Source: Dendrolimus kikuchii
Taxonomy: Eukaryota; Arthropoda; Insecta; Lepidoptera; Lasiocampidae
Reading direction: 5' to 3'
Length of the DNA stretch: 64,000 bases
Assembly: GCA_019925095.2 (NCBI GenBank)
Contig: CM034389.1
Coordinates: 28,465,728-28,529,727 of the forward strand
Below are positions 55,121 to 64,000 of the stretch, piece by piece (position 1 is the first letter of the stretch; the number at the start of each line of letters is the position of its first letter). The notes under the pieces are model-generated. The model saw only the letters and a list, made by a program, of their open reading frames with translations. It did no database searches and was not told where the DNA came from. Both the position numbers and the translations under genes were made by a program.

Positions 55121-55459
55121 ATATTTTGTTAATTTCTAACATACGGAAATCTAACTTACCGTCCCGAGTACGAGGGGTCGGCAACGGGGGCGTGGGGCGC
55201 AAAGTGTTGTAAGCGAATGCATAGTTGATACGCGCGGGTCGTAAACCGCGCGTATCTCTTACGGCACCATAAAAATAAATTTCGCAACACATCACGCCGT
55301 GTAGTGAATTCGAGACGACGTTACTCGAACCGACTACACTTGTTTTGTTTACATTTTTTATCATATTTCAAGAGAGGTATGAGCAGCGAGCTGTCAGATG
55401 TAAATAAGACTCCATAAATGTATTTGGTCTGAATTAGCATTAGCAATTAGCTTGTAAAT
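55121..55459. other. unassigned 0.34 kb
   Basis: Contains TACGCGCGGGTCGTAAACCGCGCGTA, a GC-rich near-palindrome at 55229-55255. No other signal. Confidence 0.45.
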
Positions 55460-56215
55460 ACATACATACATACATAACTTCACGCCAGTTCCCTTGCGGG
55501 GTAGGCACGTACAACAGAGCGCCATTCAGGCTTATTCTTACATACCTCACTTGCTTCTTTGACATTCATAACTCTTGTCATGCACGCTCGTCTGCTCTTA
55601 AGGCTCCTTACATCACCTTCTGCTAGTACACAATCAATTTGATCATGGAAGGTGTGTCGTGGCCTTCCACGACTTCTGCATCCATCCACTTTTGCATTGT
55701 ATATCTGTTTAGTCATTCTTTCATCATGCATTCTTCCCACATGCCCGGACCACCGGAGCATTCCTTTCCTTACCTTCACCCCGACACTCTCTTTCAGACC
55801 AACTCTCTTTCTTACTTCGGTATTACGAACGCGGTCCGCGAGCGTCACTCCGCAGATCTTGCGCAGTGCTCGCATCGCGACTGCGTTTACTCTACATACA
55901 TACATAGTTCTAATAAACTCTATAATAATTCCAACGGCATTTTAATCAGACCAACTCTCTTACTTCGGTATTACGAACGCGGTCCGCGGGCGTCACTCCG
56001 CAGATTTTGCGCAGTTCGAGTCTTGCCACTCGTAACAATATCTATTGTAACAGAATACATACATACATACATAACTTCACGCCAGTTCCCTTGCGGGGTA
56101 GGCACGAACAACAGAGCGCCATTTAGGCCCATTCTAACACACCTCACTTGCTTCGTTGACATTCATAACTCTTGTCATGCACGCTCGTCGGTTCTTAAGG
56201 CTCCTGACATCAACA
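55460..56215 (-). mobile_element. mosaic of RTE-a and LTR-a pieces
   Basis: In order: RTE-a minus (55460-55896), LTR-a plus (about 55907-55946), RTE-a minus (55948-56014), LTR-a plus end with CTCGTAACA (56015-56037), and RTE-a minus 3' end (56058-56213). The two LTR-a pieces are adjacent in a normal LTR, so ~68 bp of RTE-a sit inside the LTR end. Long ORFs across this block on either strand are by-products. Confidence 0.8.
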
Positions 56216-56649
56216 GAATAATAGCATAATAAGCCAACAAGTCCATGTTGACTGTCTGAAGTACGTCCGGTTGGGAGAATCAAATCCTAATTAAACACTG
56301 GGCATCCTAAAATAACACAACGATTTCAGGAATAAATAGATACTTAATTAACTTAATATATTGTAAATAACATAATTCAATTTCAGGGTACATGCGAAAT
56401 TAACATCAATTTATGTTTAAGACTACAACTATAGCGATGATTTTAGATAACTTGAAAAGCAGCTCGTTGAACATTAATTACACTTCGTTGAAACATGATT
56501 ATTATGTTCTTTGTGAAGTCATACGATTATGATTTAGCAAGTTAGTTCAAATAGCAATAAACAGATTATGGTTTCAAGTAATCAGTGTATTTAACCATCA
56601 ACTTACATCAGTATATATAAATCGAAAAACACCCAAATTTCAATAGAGA
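56216..56649. other. unassigned 0.43 kb
   Basis: AT-rich; nothing recognised. Confidence 0.5.
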
Positions 56650-56820
56650 GGATGGTTGGCAAGTACGACCTGTTTGGGATCCGATCATCAAAACTATTAA
56701 GACCCAAACCCAGCAAAAACCAGCTGCCAGACCTCAAGACACTGTGAGCTCTTTCTGCGTGCAACGGAACACAAACCAACTTGATTGAGAATTTCTTTTT
56801 ATTTTTCCTCCCACCATATT
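56650..56820 (-). repeat. Rep-I repeat
   Basis: Fuller relative of 37051-37170, including the AGACCCAAACCCAGCAAAAA section deleted there. Abuts a Hel-A copy on the right. Confidence 0.7.
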
Positions 56821-56822
56821 AA

Positions 56823-57600
56823 TCTATACTAACATTATAAAGCTGAAGAGTTTATTTGTTCGTTTAAACGCGCGATTATCTCAGAAACCGCTGGTCCGAT
56901 TTGAAAAATTCTTTCAGTGTTGAATAGTACATTTATCGAGGAAGGCTATAAGCTATATTATATTCTCAAAAAAATGAGGGATCCTTACTAAAAGTCCAAT
57001 AATGTGACCTAAGGTGTAAAAAAATGACCGGAAAAAATCCTTACACGGCGTGCGCTGCGAAAACTATTGATTATAGAACAAAACAATGTACTACCACTTT
57101 GCAGAACATATAATTGTCTACAAAAAACATCACGTAACCATATGTCTAACTATTGTAGTTATCTCACAATAAGTGTTTTCTTTTATTTTTTTAAATAATT
57201 AAAATGGCGTCGCTTCAAAAACTCTTTATTTTGTACTTTGGTATTAATCCTTATCAAAATAAATTACTCCATATTCAAGACGAATTCAATACCTTTCTGG
57301 AACTTTTTGAATTATTTAATTCGGACGTTTCATTCAAAACATATCGCGATATTTAAAATGTAAGTATTAGTGTTGTAGCCAAATATACTAATATTATTTG
57401 ATTGAATGCGCTAATCTCAGGAACTACTGGTCTGATTTGAAAAATTCTTTCAGTGTTAGATAGCCCATTTATCGAGAAAGGCTACAGGCTATATATCATC
57501 ACGCTAAGACCAATAGGAGCGGAGCACCATTGAAGAATGTTTTAAAATCGGAGGGTTTTGAAAGCAAATTCCACGCGGACGACGTCGCGGGCACAGCTAG
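56823..57600 (+). mobile_element. Hel-A Helitron, complete
   Basis: 778 bp reference copy: A|TCTATACTAACATTATAAAG at the start and GTCGCGGGCACAGCTAG|T at the end. The GACGACGTCGCGG section just before CTAG can form a short stem. A Hel-A-internal duplication is visible: the GCGCTAATCTCAGGAAC(C/T) block occurs near both ends. Non-autonomous. Confidence 0.9.
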
Positions 57601-57893
57601 TATGTCAATAAAATACTTGCACAAACATGAAATACTTGCTTTTGGTGAAGTCCAATTCAATTAGTTCTTATTGGTAAACCGATATGAACGCTATTGATGA
57701 ACGCACTGCGTTAAGCGAATTTGCATTTAGCGATGTAATTAAGCCGGACCACACGAGACCTCGTGAACTCTTTAATACTCCCTTTGTTTGAACCATTGCG
57801 TTAACCCTTTTATTGCCCGCAGAGAAGGGGTTTCATGTTTATTTATAACATGCATCGGGTCAAAGGTTAGCTTTAAGTACTTTATATCAAGTA

Positions 57894-58080
57894 CTAGCTG
57901 TGCCCGTGACGTCATCGGTGATCCATTCCTATTGGTCTTAGCGTGATGCTATATAGCCTATAGCCTTCCTCGATAAATGGGCTATCTAACATTGAAAGAA
58001 TTTTTCAAATCAGACCAGTAGTTCCTGAGATTAGCGCGTTCAAACAAACAAACTCTTCAGCTTTATATATTAGTATAAGA
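57894..58080 (-). mobile_element. Hel-A Helitron, 187 bp short form
   Basis: Minus-strand start A|TCTTATACTAATATATAAAG, end CACGGGCACAGCTAG. The stem and the FCAAAATC block are shortened. Confidence 0.85.
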
Positions 58081-58269
58081 TTTAAGACTGCAGTTATTTA
58101 ATAACGACATTTAGGTTCATATTTGGTTTAACAAAACATGCCTACGTTTCTGAATATCGCAACAAGGTCTAATGGTTGCCTATCTCACTTCGCCGGAATG
58201 CTCATCTTCTCAACTTACTATATCGTATACTGTTTATCCCTTATACCCCTCGTTATCTTAAGGATTTTT

Positions 58270-58575
58270 ATCCGTACAGGAACGGAGAAAGAATACAATT
58301 TCCTGCGTTGAGGCGGCCTGTCGTAAGAGGCGACTAAACAACCCACAGCCAGGTGGCATTTGCCCGACTGGATAGCTACTACCCCTGGTCTTGAGTATGC
58401 CGCCATAACAACTTTGAATTGTGTTCCGGCATTAGTGACCAGGTTCCAGACTCACTTAAGAGAGCAGCAGCGCATTTGTAGCACCTTTGGTGTTGCAATG
58501 TCCATAGGCGATGGTAACCGCTTTCCATGAAGTGGGCCGTCTGCCTGTCTGCTGAACTCATGCAATAAAAAAAAC
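58270..58575 (+). mobile_element. Ret-A retroposon
   Basis: Sense plus, CCGTACAGGAACGGAGAAAG to CTCATGCAATAAAAAAAACC, with a short loss in the GGTGGTAGGGCATT block. Confidence 0.87.
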
Positions 58576-58891
58576 CTTCGTACATGTGCATACTAGATTA
58601 ATTTTTATTACTTAGAAATGTACTCTTCTGCAGCGGATCAAGAGATTAGCCGCGAAGCGAATAGTAAGTTCTCCAAGTTGCATTTCATGCAAGAACAATG
58701 TGTACTCCTCGTCATGAATAATGTATGACTCTGCTGAACTTAGCAGAGGTGAGCTTGTATATAATGCCATACATCCCATCGTATTCTCAACTAAGTTGTA
58801 TGTCATTTGGAAATTTATATGACAGAAGCTAAGTTTTGCGTGATTCATAAATTGAACTTTAATTAAGACAATATTGTTTTTGGAAGCATTC
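58576..58891. other. unassigned 0.32 kb
   Basis: Contains a 78-codon minus-strand ORF (58848-58612) without a known domain. Confidence 0.45.
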
Positions 58892-59443
58892 TCTTTTATT
58901 TTATTTTATTGCAGGAGTTTAACAGGTGGATGGATACAGCAGTCGTGGAAGGCCACGACACACCTTCCATGATCAAATTGATCGCGTACTAGCAGAAGGT
59001 GATGTCAGGAGCCTTAAGAACAACGAGCGTGCATGACAAGAGTTATGAATGTCAAAGAAGCAAGTGAGGTGTGTAAGAATAAGCCTGAATGGCGCTCTGT
59101 TGTTCGAGCCTACAGCGCAAGGAAACTGGCGTGAAGTTATGTATGTATGTATGTATGTAGTTTAGCTGATAGGCAGACGACCCACTTGGTGGAAAGCGGG
59201 TGGACATTTGCAACACCAAAGATGCTACAAATGCGCTGCTGCTCTCTTAAGCGAGACTGGAACCTGGTCACTAATGCCGGAACACAACTCAAGGTTGTTA
59301 TGGCGACATACTCTAGACCAGGGATGGTCGCCATCCAGTCGAGTAAAAACCCCCCCACTTGGCTGTGGGTTGTTTTGTCGCCTCTTACGACAGGCCGCCC
59401 CAACGCAGGAAATTGTATTCTTTCACCGTTCCTGCACGGATAA
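58892..59443 (-). mobile_element. Ret-A retroposon split by RTE-a
   Basis: The 3' tip (T-rich, TTGCAGGAGTTTAACAG) lies at 58892-58925 and the rest (TTTAGCTGATAGGCAGACGA to GTTCCTGCACGGATAA) at 59158-59443. An RTE-a fragment lies between them. Confidence 0.87.
58926..59157 (+). mobile_element. RTE-a LINE fragment nested in Ret-A
   Basis: GTGGATGGATACAGCAGTCG to CGTGAAG and an (ATGT)n tail. AGTTTAACAG on the left and AGTTTAGCTG on the right are probably the same 10 bp target with two later changes. A one-base loss in AACAGACGAGC breaks the frame. Confidence 0.87.
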
Positions 59444-59830
59444 GGTTTTAGAGATAAGATTAAGAAACTTCTAAATCATTTGCTTAACTATCCATCTATC
59501 ATCATTTAAGAGCTATGTTCTTGTCGGTGGAGCCTCCTCGAATCTTCTCTAGTAAGGCCCACTTTGCCTTCGAGTAACCTGCATAAGATGATGTCGTGTC
59601 GTAGCAAATGGCCGAATATCTTCACCCTTCTTTCCTCCAGAGTTTTTACAATTGTGCGTTTCTCCTTTATCACTTCTAGTACTTCTTCATTGGTCTTCTT
59701 TTCATTCCAACTTATTCTCTCCATGCGTCTCCAACACCACAAATTCAAATGCTTCTAATCTATCGCGATCTCTTCGTGTCGTTGTCCATGCTTCACAGCC
59801 GTATAAAGCCTTGCTCTAGATATAAATTTT
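59444..59830 (-). pseudogene. LINE reverse transcriptase C-terminal fragment
   Basis: Minus strand: KALYGCEAWTTTRRDRDRLE and AFEF, then after a frameshift WCWRRMERISWNEKKTNEEV, LKTLEERRVKIFGHLLRHD-like sequence and LLEGKVGLTREDSRR, ending QEHSS. The LYG.EAW, CWRRM.RISW and GHLLRHD motifs mark a LINE polymerase C-terminus distinct from RTE-a and RTE-b. Confidence 0.72.
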
Positions 59831-59879
59831 AATTAAACTTTTTTTTAACGGATTATGCTGTTTTAGATCTAAATAAATC

Positions 59880-60122
59880 CGCGCTCGCGGACCGCGTTCG
59901 TAATACTGAAGTAAGAGAGATAGTTGGCCTGAAAGAGAGTGTCGGGGTGAAGGTAAGGAAAGGAATTCTCCGGTGGTTCGGGCATGTGGAAAGAATGACT
60001 AAACAGATATACAATGCAAAAGTGGATGGATGCAGAAGTCGTGGAAGGCCACGACACACCTTCCATGATCAAATTGATCGTGTACTAGCAGAAGGTGATG
60101 TGGATCAGACGAGCGTGCATGA
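59880..60122 (+). mobile_element. RTE-a LINE fragment, tail lost
   Basis: From the LADRVRNT block to GCATGACAA. The CAGGAGCCTTAAGAAC section is replaced by GGATC, and the copy ends abruptly where the hAT region begins. Confidence 0.85.
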
Positions 60123-60169
60123 CAACGGGAGACGGAATAAAAAATCAATTAAAATGAAATATTTTATTT

Positions 60170-62040
60170 AAAGTTGTATTTTTTTACACTGCGAGCAGCT
60201 TGTAATGCCTTTTGATTAGAATCAATAAAATCATAAAATTCTTTACATGTGTATTTGAAGTTTGTGCACATCTGTATTTCAGATTTCACATGAGTTTCAT
60301 TTAGCCGATTACGACTTTTTGACCACAGTTCGTTTACTATACTGAAAACACGTTCAGCTGCGGCGTTTGCGATAGGGATCGACAGAGTGAATGTAACAAG
60401 CTTTTTTTATTTCTTTACCCGTTTCACCCTTACATTTATCAAAAAAAAAATACCCAGCGCAAGCCTATCCTCTTTGTTTTACTTGCCACAGCTTCACGAA
60501 CTTTTCGCAGTAAACAGTAGTCGTCATACAATTTATCCTCATTTATTGGCACATTCAGTGATGCATCCAGATCTTTTAATTCATTCCAGTCAATTTCTTC
60601 GTCTATTGTCAAAATATTTACTTTCTTGTAAATAGAGTCGTCAAAGTCGTACCACTTATCCAAATAGGTCAAACATCGCTTTAGATATTTGTCTGTATCT
60701 TCTTTAAAAGTATTTTGATCACTCTCCGTCAACTTCCTCATACATTGCGTCGCGTACTGTCCGTAGAACTTATCATTCTTTCTGTTAGTAATTTTGGTTC
60801 GCAACTCTGTCATAATCGTATGTAGTTCAGTGCATGTAATACTACAGTACTGTCACTTTCTAGTTTTTTAAAAGAAGTATCAAAAACTGCATTATATTGT
60901 GAATAAAATAGCAGTATCATAATGGAAGACAGTTCTCATCTTTAAACGCCCTCCAAATTATTGCTGCACATTCATCCTCGCCTTCATTAAGATAATATGC
61001 TTTCAAAACCGGCCAATTCAAAATAAGTCTGTCTAAAGCTGGTAGCAATGAGAGCCATCGTGTAGGCACATGACGTAGAATATATTTGTACTCCAAATGA
61101 GCGAAGAATTCCTTTAACTTTGCTGTTCGCTTAGCAAACGCGGAAAATGCGCTGTAAACTTTTAATACCAACGACTCCACATCAAACTGTAATGCTTTTA
61201 ATGCATGTTTGTTACAATTATGTAAAATGAGGCATTTACACTTTCGATATATTAGGGTTTTCAATTTTAAGTGTTTGAAAAACTGAGTTATGAATCCCGT
61301 AGTTGACTGAAGCATTATCTGCGGAAAATGATGATACTGATGATAAGGATAAGCTATTTTCCTGTAAAACTTTACAGAGCTGTGTTTTGATGGCTTCACT
61401 AGTTTCAATAGGGTCTTGGTAAAAGTCAAGTAAACCTTGTTTCAAACCATCTCGAATTGAAAACCATTGCACTGTAACTGGAAACATTCTTAAATTTCCT
61501 TTATTAGAAGAATCTGTGCCAATAGAAAATATGTTGAATCATGCAATTCGGATAGTAGGATTTCTTGCGACAGTGGGGCTATGACATTTTCACAAATATT
61601 TGTAGCTTTAGTTCGACCTCACGCTATTTTCTTTGCAACTTCTGAACCAGGAAACATCGTAGGAAACAACTTGTTGTTACAGTCTTGACTCGAGTAGCTG
61701 TGATGATGTTTAACTCCGTGATATACAGATGTAACTTCTGCATCAGTTATTAGATCTTCACAAATAAACTAGAAACTGATAGCATTGGCATTGAAGGCTT
61801 GTTTTTTAGAAATAACATATGTTTCTTACCTTCCGAATGCACTATCAGAACTCTTATACCTTCGTATTATACTGAAATATCGGTTTTGCATAATTTACAT
61901 TGAGCGGTATAATCATTTCCTTTTTTAAGCCAAGTACTGAACAGAGGATCGTTCAACCAGTTTTCATCAAAACTTGAATGATATTTGAGTTTCCTCATTT
62001 TCGGCGGTGTCTGCTGCGTTGAGGATTCCGAATTCGACAT
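60170..62040 (-). pseudogene. hAT transposase with BED zinc finger, decayed
   Basis: Minus strand, Met at 62040: MSNSESSTQQTPPKMRKL, WLNDPLFSTWLKKGNDY, then a BED finger with CKLCK and VHSEGKKH (C-x2-C...H-x4-H), interrupted by a TAA after TDISV. Later pieces are SSNKGNLRMFPVTVQWF, IRDGLKQGLLDFYQDPIE, SFSADNASVNYG, LILHNCNKHALKAL and RHVPTRWLSLLPALDRLI. The C-terminal dimerisation domain reads LSIPIANAAAERVFSIVNEL and RNRLNETHVKSEIQMC, ending YNFK near 60172. At least two frameshifts and two in-frame stops exclude activity. This is a ZBED5-like hAT type seen in many arthropods. Terminal inverted repeats were not identified. Confidence 0.82.
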
Positions 62041-62420
62041 TATGCTTTAATTAAAACAACAACAACAACGCTCGCGTTCGCGTACAATGTTTACAAATAC
62101 AAAACGCATTCGGAGTCCTGGCTATTACGCAACTAAATAAGACGGCCGCGCGGCGTGAGTAGCTCGCTCGCTCGCTCGGTCCGGCCCGCCGCCGCTTATT
62201 CTAAAATCCCGGAATTCCGGGAGATTTTAGCTGCGTTCCTGGAGCCGGGAGATAATTTAAAAACTTATTGCCTTTATCACGCCTAATGACGAATCGCATT
62301 TGCATAATGCAATGGTGCTGCATTAAAATGTATATTAATTTCCGCCGCGAGGCTGTCACGGGTGGCGCACTGCACACGACCCGCGACGCAAGACACGCAG
62401 CGCTGTTTTTTTTATGTTTA
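62041..62420. other. unassigned 0.38 kb, GC-rich
   Basis: Contains (AAC)n at 62055-62069, (GCTC)n at 62161-62178 and TCCCGGAATTCCGGGA, a 16 bp palindrome near 62205. Possibly the 5' leader or end of the hAT element. Confidence 0.45.
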
Positions 62421-62985
62421 TGGCTTGGCAACTAGGCCTTTAAGCGAGGTGCAGTTGTATTGTAGGCTACAACCGACACTATTCAACGGAGTTCTTGTGT
62501 AAACTCGAAAGGCCACATTTGACTATACAGTTCACATTTCTCACAAAAACACATAATTACTAATCAAAAACTATCAATATCCTGCAACTATTGTTCATTT
62601 TAGACAAATTTTACGCATTTTTATTTTATTTTTTAATTTCCTGCGGTCGTAAGAGGCGACAAAACAACCCACAGCCAGGTGGTAGGGCATTTGCCCGACT
62701 GGATGGTTACCGCCCGTGGTCTAAAGCATGTCGCCATAACAACCTTGAGTTGTGTTCCGACATTAGTGACCAGGTTCCAGTCTCCCTTAAGAGTGCAGCA
62801 GCGCATTTGTAGCACCTTTGGTGTTGCAAATGTCAATAGGTGATGGTAACCACTTTCCATCAAGTGGGCCGTCTGCCTGTCTGCTGAACTCCTGCAATAA
62901 AAAAGAAATAAAAAATTTTTAGATAATAAAACTGCACAGCACAACGTCCCCTTTCAGTTCCCGCCAAAAACTCCACGCAGCGCTG
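62421..62985 (-). mobile_element. Rep-F repeat split by Ret-A
   Basis: Minus-strand copy: ATTCAACGGAGTTCTTGTGT and CAACTATTGTTCATTTTAGA on the left, CTTTCAGTTCCCGCCAAAAA on the right. Sequences adjacent in the 3620 copy are separated here by Ret-A. Confidence 0.75.
62636..62905 (+). mobile_element. Ret-A retroposon nested in Rep-F
   Basis: From TTTCCTGCGGTCGTAAGAGG, 5'-truncated, to CTCCTGCAATAAAAAAG; sense plus. Confidence 0.87.
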
Positions 62986-63089
62986 TGGGCGATGTACAGC
63001 GCGTTCCACTGGTAGCTCACAACGATCAAGCTCACGACCGCGATTTTTCCCGTACCACTTGCTTACGGACGTCACAACCGTAAACTCAA

Positions 63090-63121
63090 GTGGAACGGTT
63101 CTATTCTATTCTATTCTATTT
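63090..63121. repeat. (TTCTA)n microsatellite
   Basis: Four units of TTCTA within 63099-63121. A similar run is at 63777-63795. Confidence 0.85.
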
Positions 63122-63237
63122 TTGGCGATTTTGCTTCAACGCTACTGGCGCTGATTCGGGCAATGTCACAGTAACAGAGAATGTCAGGTGTGGGTTATTG
63201 GCAATAGCAGCTCAAAAAAAAAAGGTCGGTTTTCTTT

Positions 63238-63450
63238 CCAATACACACCTCACATGCTTCTTTGACATTCATAACTCTTGTCATGCACGCTCTTCTGTTC
63301 TTAAGGCTCCTGACATCACCTTCTGCTAGTACACGATCAATTTGATCATGGAAGGTGTGTCGTGGCCTTCCACGACTTCTGCATCCATCCACTTTTGCAT
63401 TGTATATCTGTTTAGTCATTCTTTCATCATGCATTCTTTCCACATGCCAA
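63238..63450 (-). mobile_element. RTE-a LINE fragment lacking its 3' tail
   Basis: From MERMHDERMTKQIYNAKVDG to VKEACEV on the minus strand. The last ~75 bp with AYPARELA and the (ATGT)n tail are absent, which is unusual because all transposed copies should keep the 3' end. CCAAT lies at both borders. Confidence 0.82.
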
Positions 63451-63640
63451 TTAATTAATGGTAGATAAATAATTATACCATAATTTATGACTTATAATGA
63501 TATTTTTTTAGACATTTGATTTTTTTTTCTTATTGACTAGTTAACTAATGTTTGATTTATAAAAGTATTTTTAATAATGTAATTTTTTTTTTCGATTATT
63601 TTAGTGACAAATAACAGAGAAATTTAATGACATGTTAATA

Positions 63641-63795
63641 ATAATATTATATAATGGCCTGGCAACATTATAAACTGCCTTTAATGCACGTTCGAAAGGA
63701 CAAACTGTCGTTCCTACAAAGAACACAACATCTTCTTTAAATTATATGTATGTGACAGTTTATGTAATAAATGATATTCTATTCTATTCTATTGG
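63641..63795 (+). mobile_element. probable LINE 3' tail
   Basis: Ends GTAATAAATGATATTCTATT and (TTCTA)n. AATAAA followed by a pentanucleotide run is a common LINE ending in Lepidoptera. No coding part is attached. Confidence 0.4.
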
Positions 63796-64000
63796 TGTTA
63801 ATTATTTCGAAATTATGCAATTGTAGTTGACAATGAACACTCTGAATTCCCCTAAAGCACAGTAAGCACGTGCGTTTGCCACCGTGTCGCCCCCACAATA
63901 ACAGCACAGCGACATGCAATGAACGCGGCTGTATAGTGGTTTGCCGCCTTTCCGCCAGAGCGCTCCGCGGCGCTAGCGTCGGCCGCGGTTCTCCCCTAAG

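Noticed and set aside
4385..63450. Regularly repeated short blocks resembling a CRISPR-like or satellite array
   Set aside because: Spacing is irregular, orientation mixed and units are coding LINE pieces with target duplications.

Overview
This window looks like nuclear DNA of a moth or butterfly (Lepidoptera). The clues are Helitrons with the family-typical ends (TC start, CTAG end, A/T target), an RTE-type LINE with an (ATGT)n tail, Jockey- and R1-type LINE remains, a tRNA-derived SINE, solo gypsy-type LTRs, and exons with GT/AG splice sites. The species cannot be told. There are no bacterial genes, operons, CRISPR arrays or rRNA.

Only one host gene is convincing. On the minus strand, 29659-29827 encodes the second half of an immunoglobulin domain, and 27224-27348 encodes a short C-terminus with a stop codon. 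Both match the Dpr (defective proboscis extension response) family of neuronal cell-surface proteins, and their splice phases fit each other. The 2.3 kb between them is an intron. The earlier exons were not found, so 29828-64000 is probably a long upstream intron of the same gene. Positions 1-27223 would then be its 3' UTR and downstream flank.

Almost everything else is transposable-element debris. Family names used here are working names. RTE-a: 5'-truncated RTE-type LINE, about 20 copies. Ret-A: retroposon of about 310 bp ending in AATAAA plus oligo(A), about 16 copies. Hel-A, Hel-B, Hel-C: Helitrons. LTR-a: LTR of about 430 bp, TGTTAC...GTAACA. SINE-t: tRNA-derived SINE. MITE-1 and MITE-2: DNA-element-like repeats. 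RTE-b, LINE-G, LINE-K and an R1-like element: other LINE remains. Rep-F, H, I, J: unclassified dispersed repeats. A BED-finger hAT transposase pseudogene lies at 60.2-62.0 kb.

Layout. 1-13 kb: Helitrons, MITEs, RTE-a, LTR-a and a 0.98 kb segmental duplication. 13-24 kb: LINE fragments and an R1-like copy next to a GC-rich inverted-repeat element. 24-27 kb: AT-rich, mostly unassigned. 27-30 kb: the dpr-like exons. 30-64 kb: dense nested elements in the presumed intron. The elements act independently of one another. The informative signals are their order of nesting, their target-site duplications and some mosaic copies. No new multi-gene system was seen.
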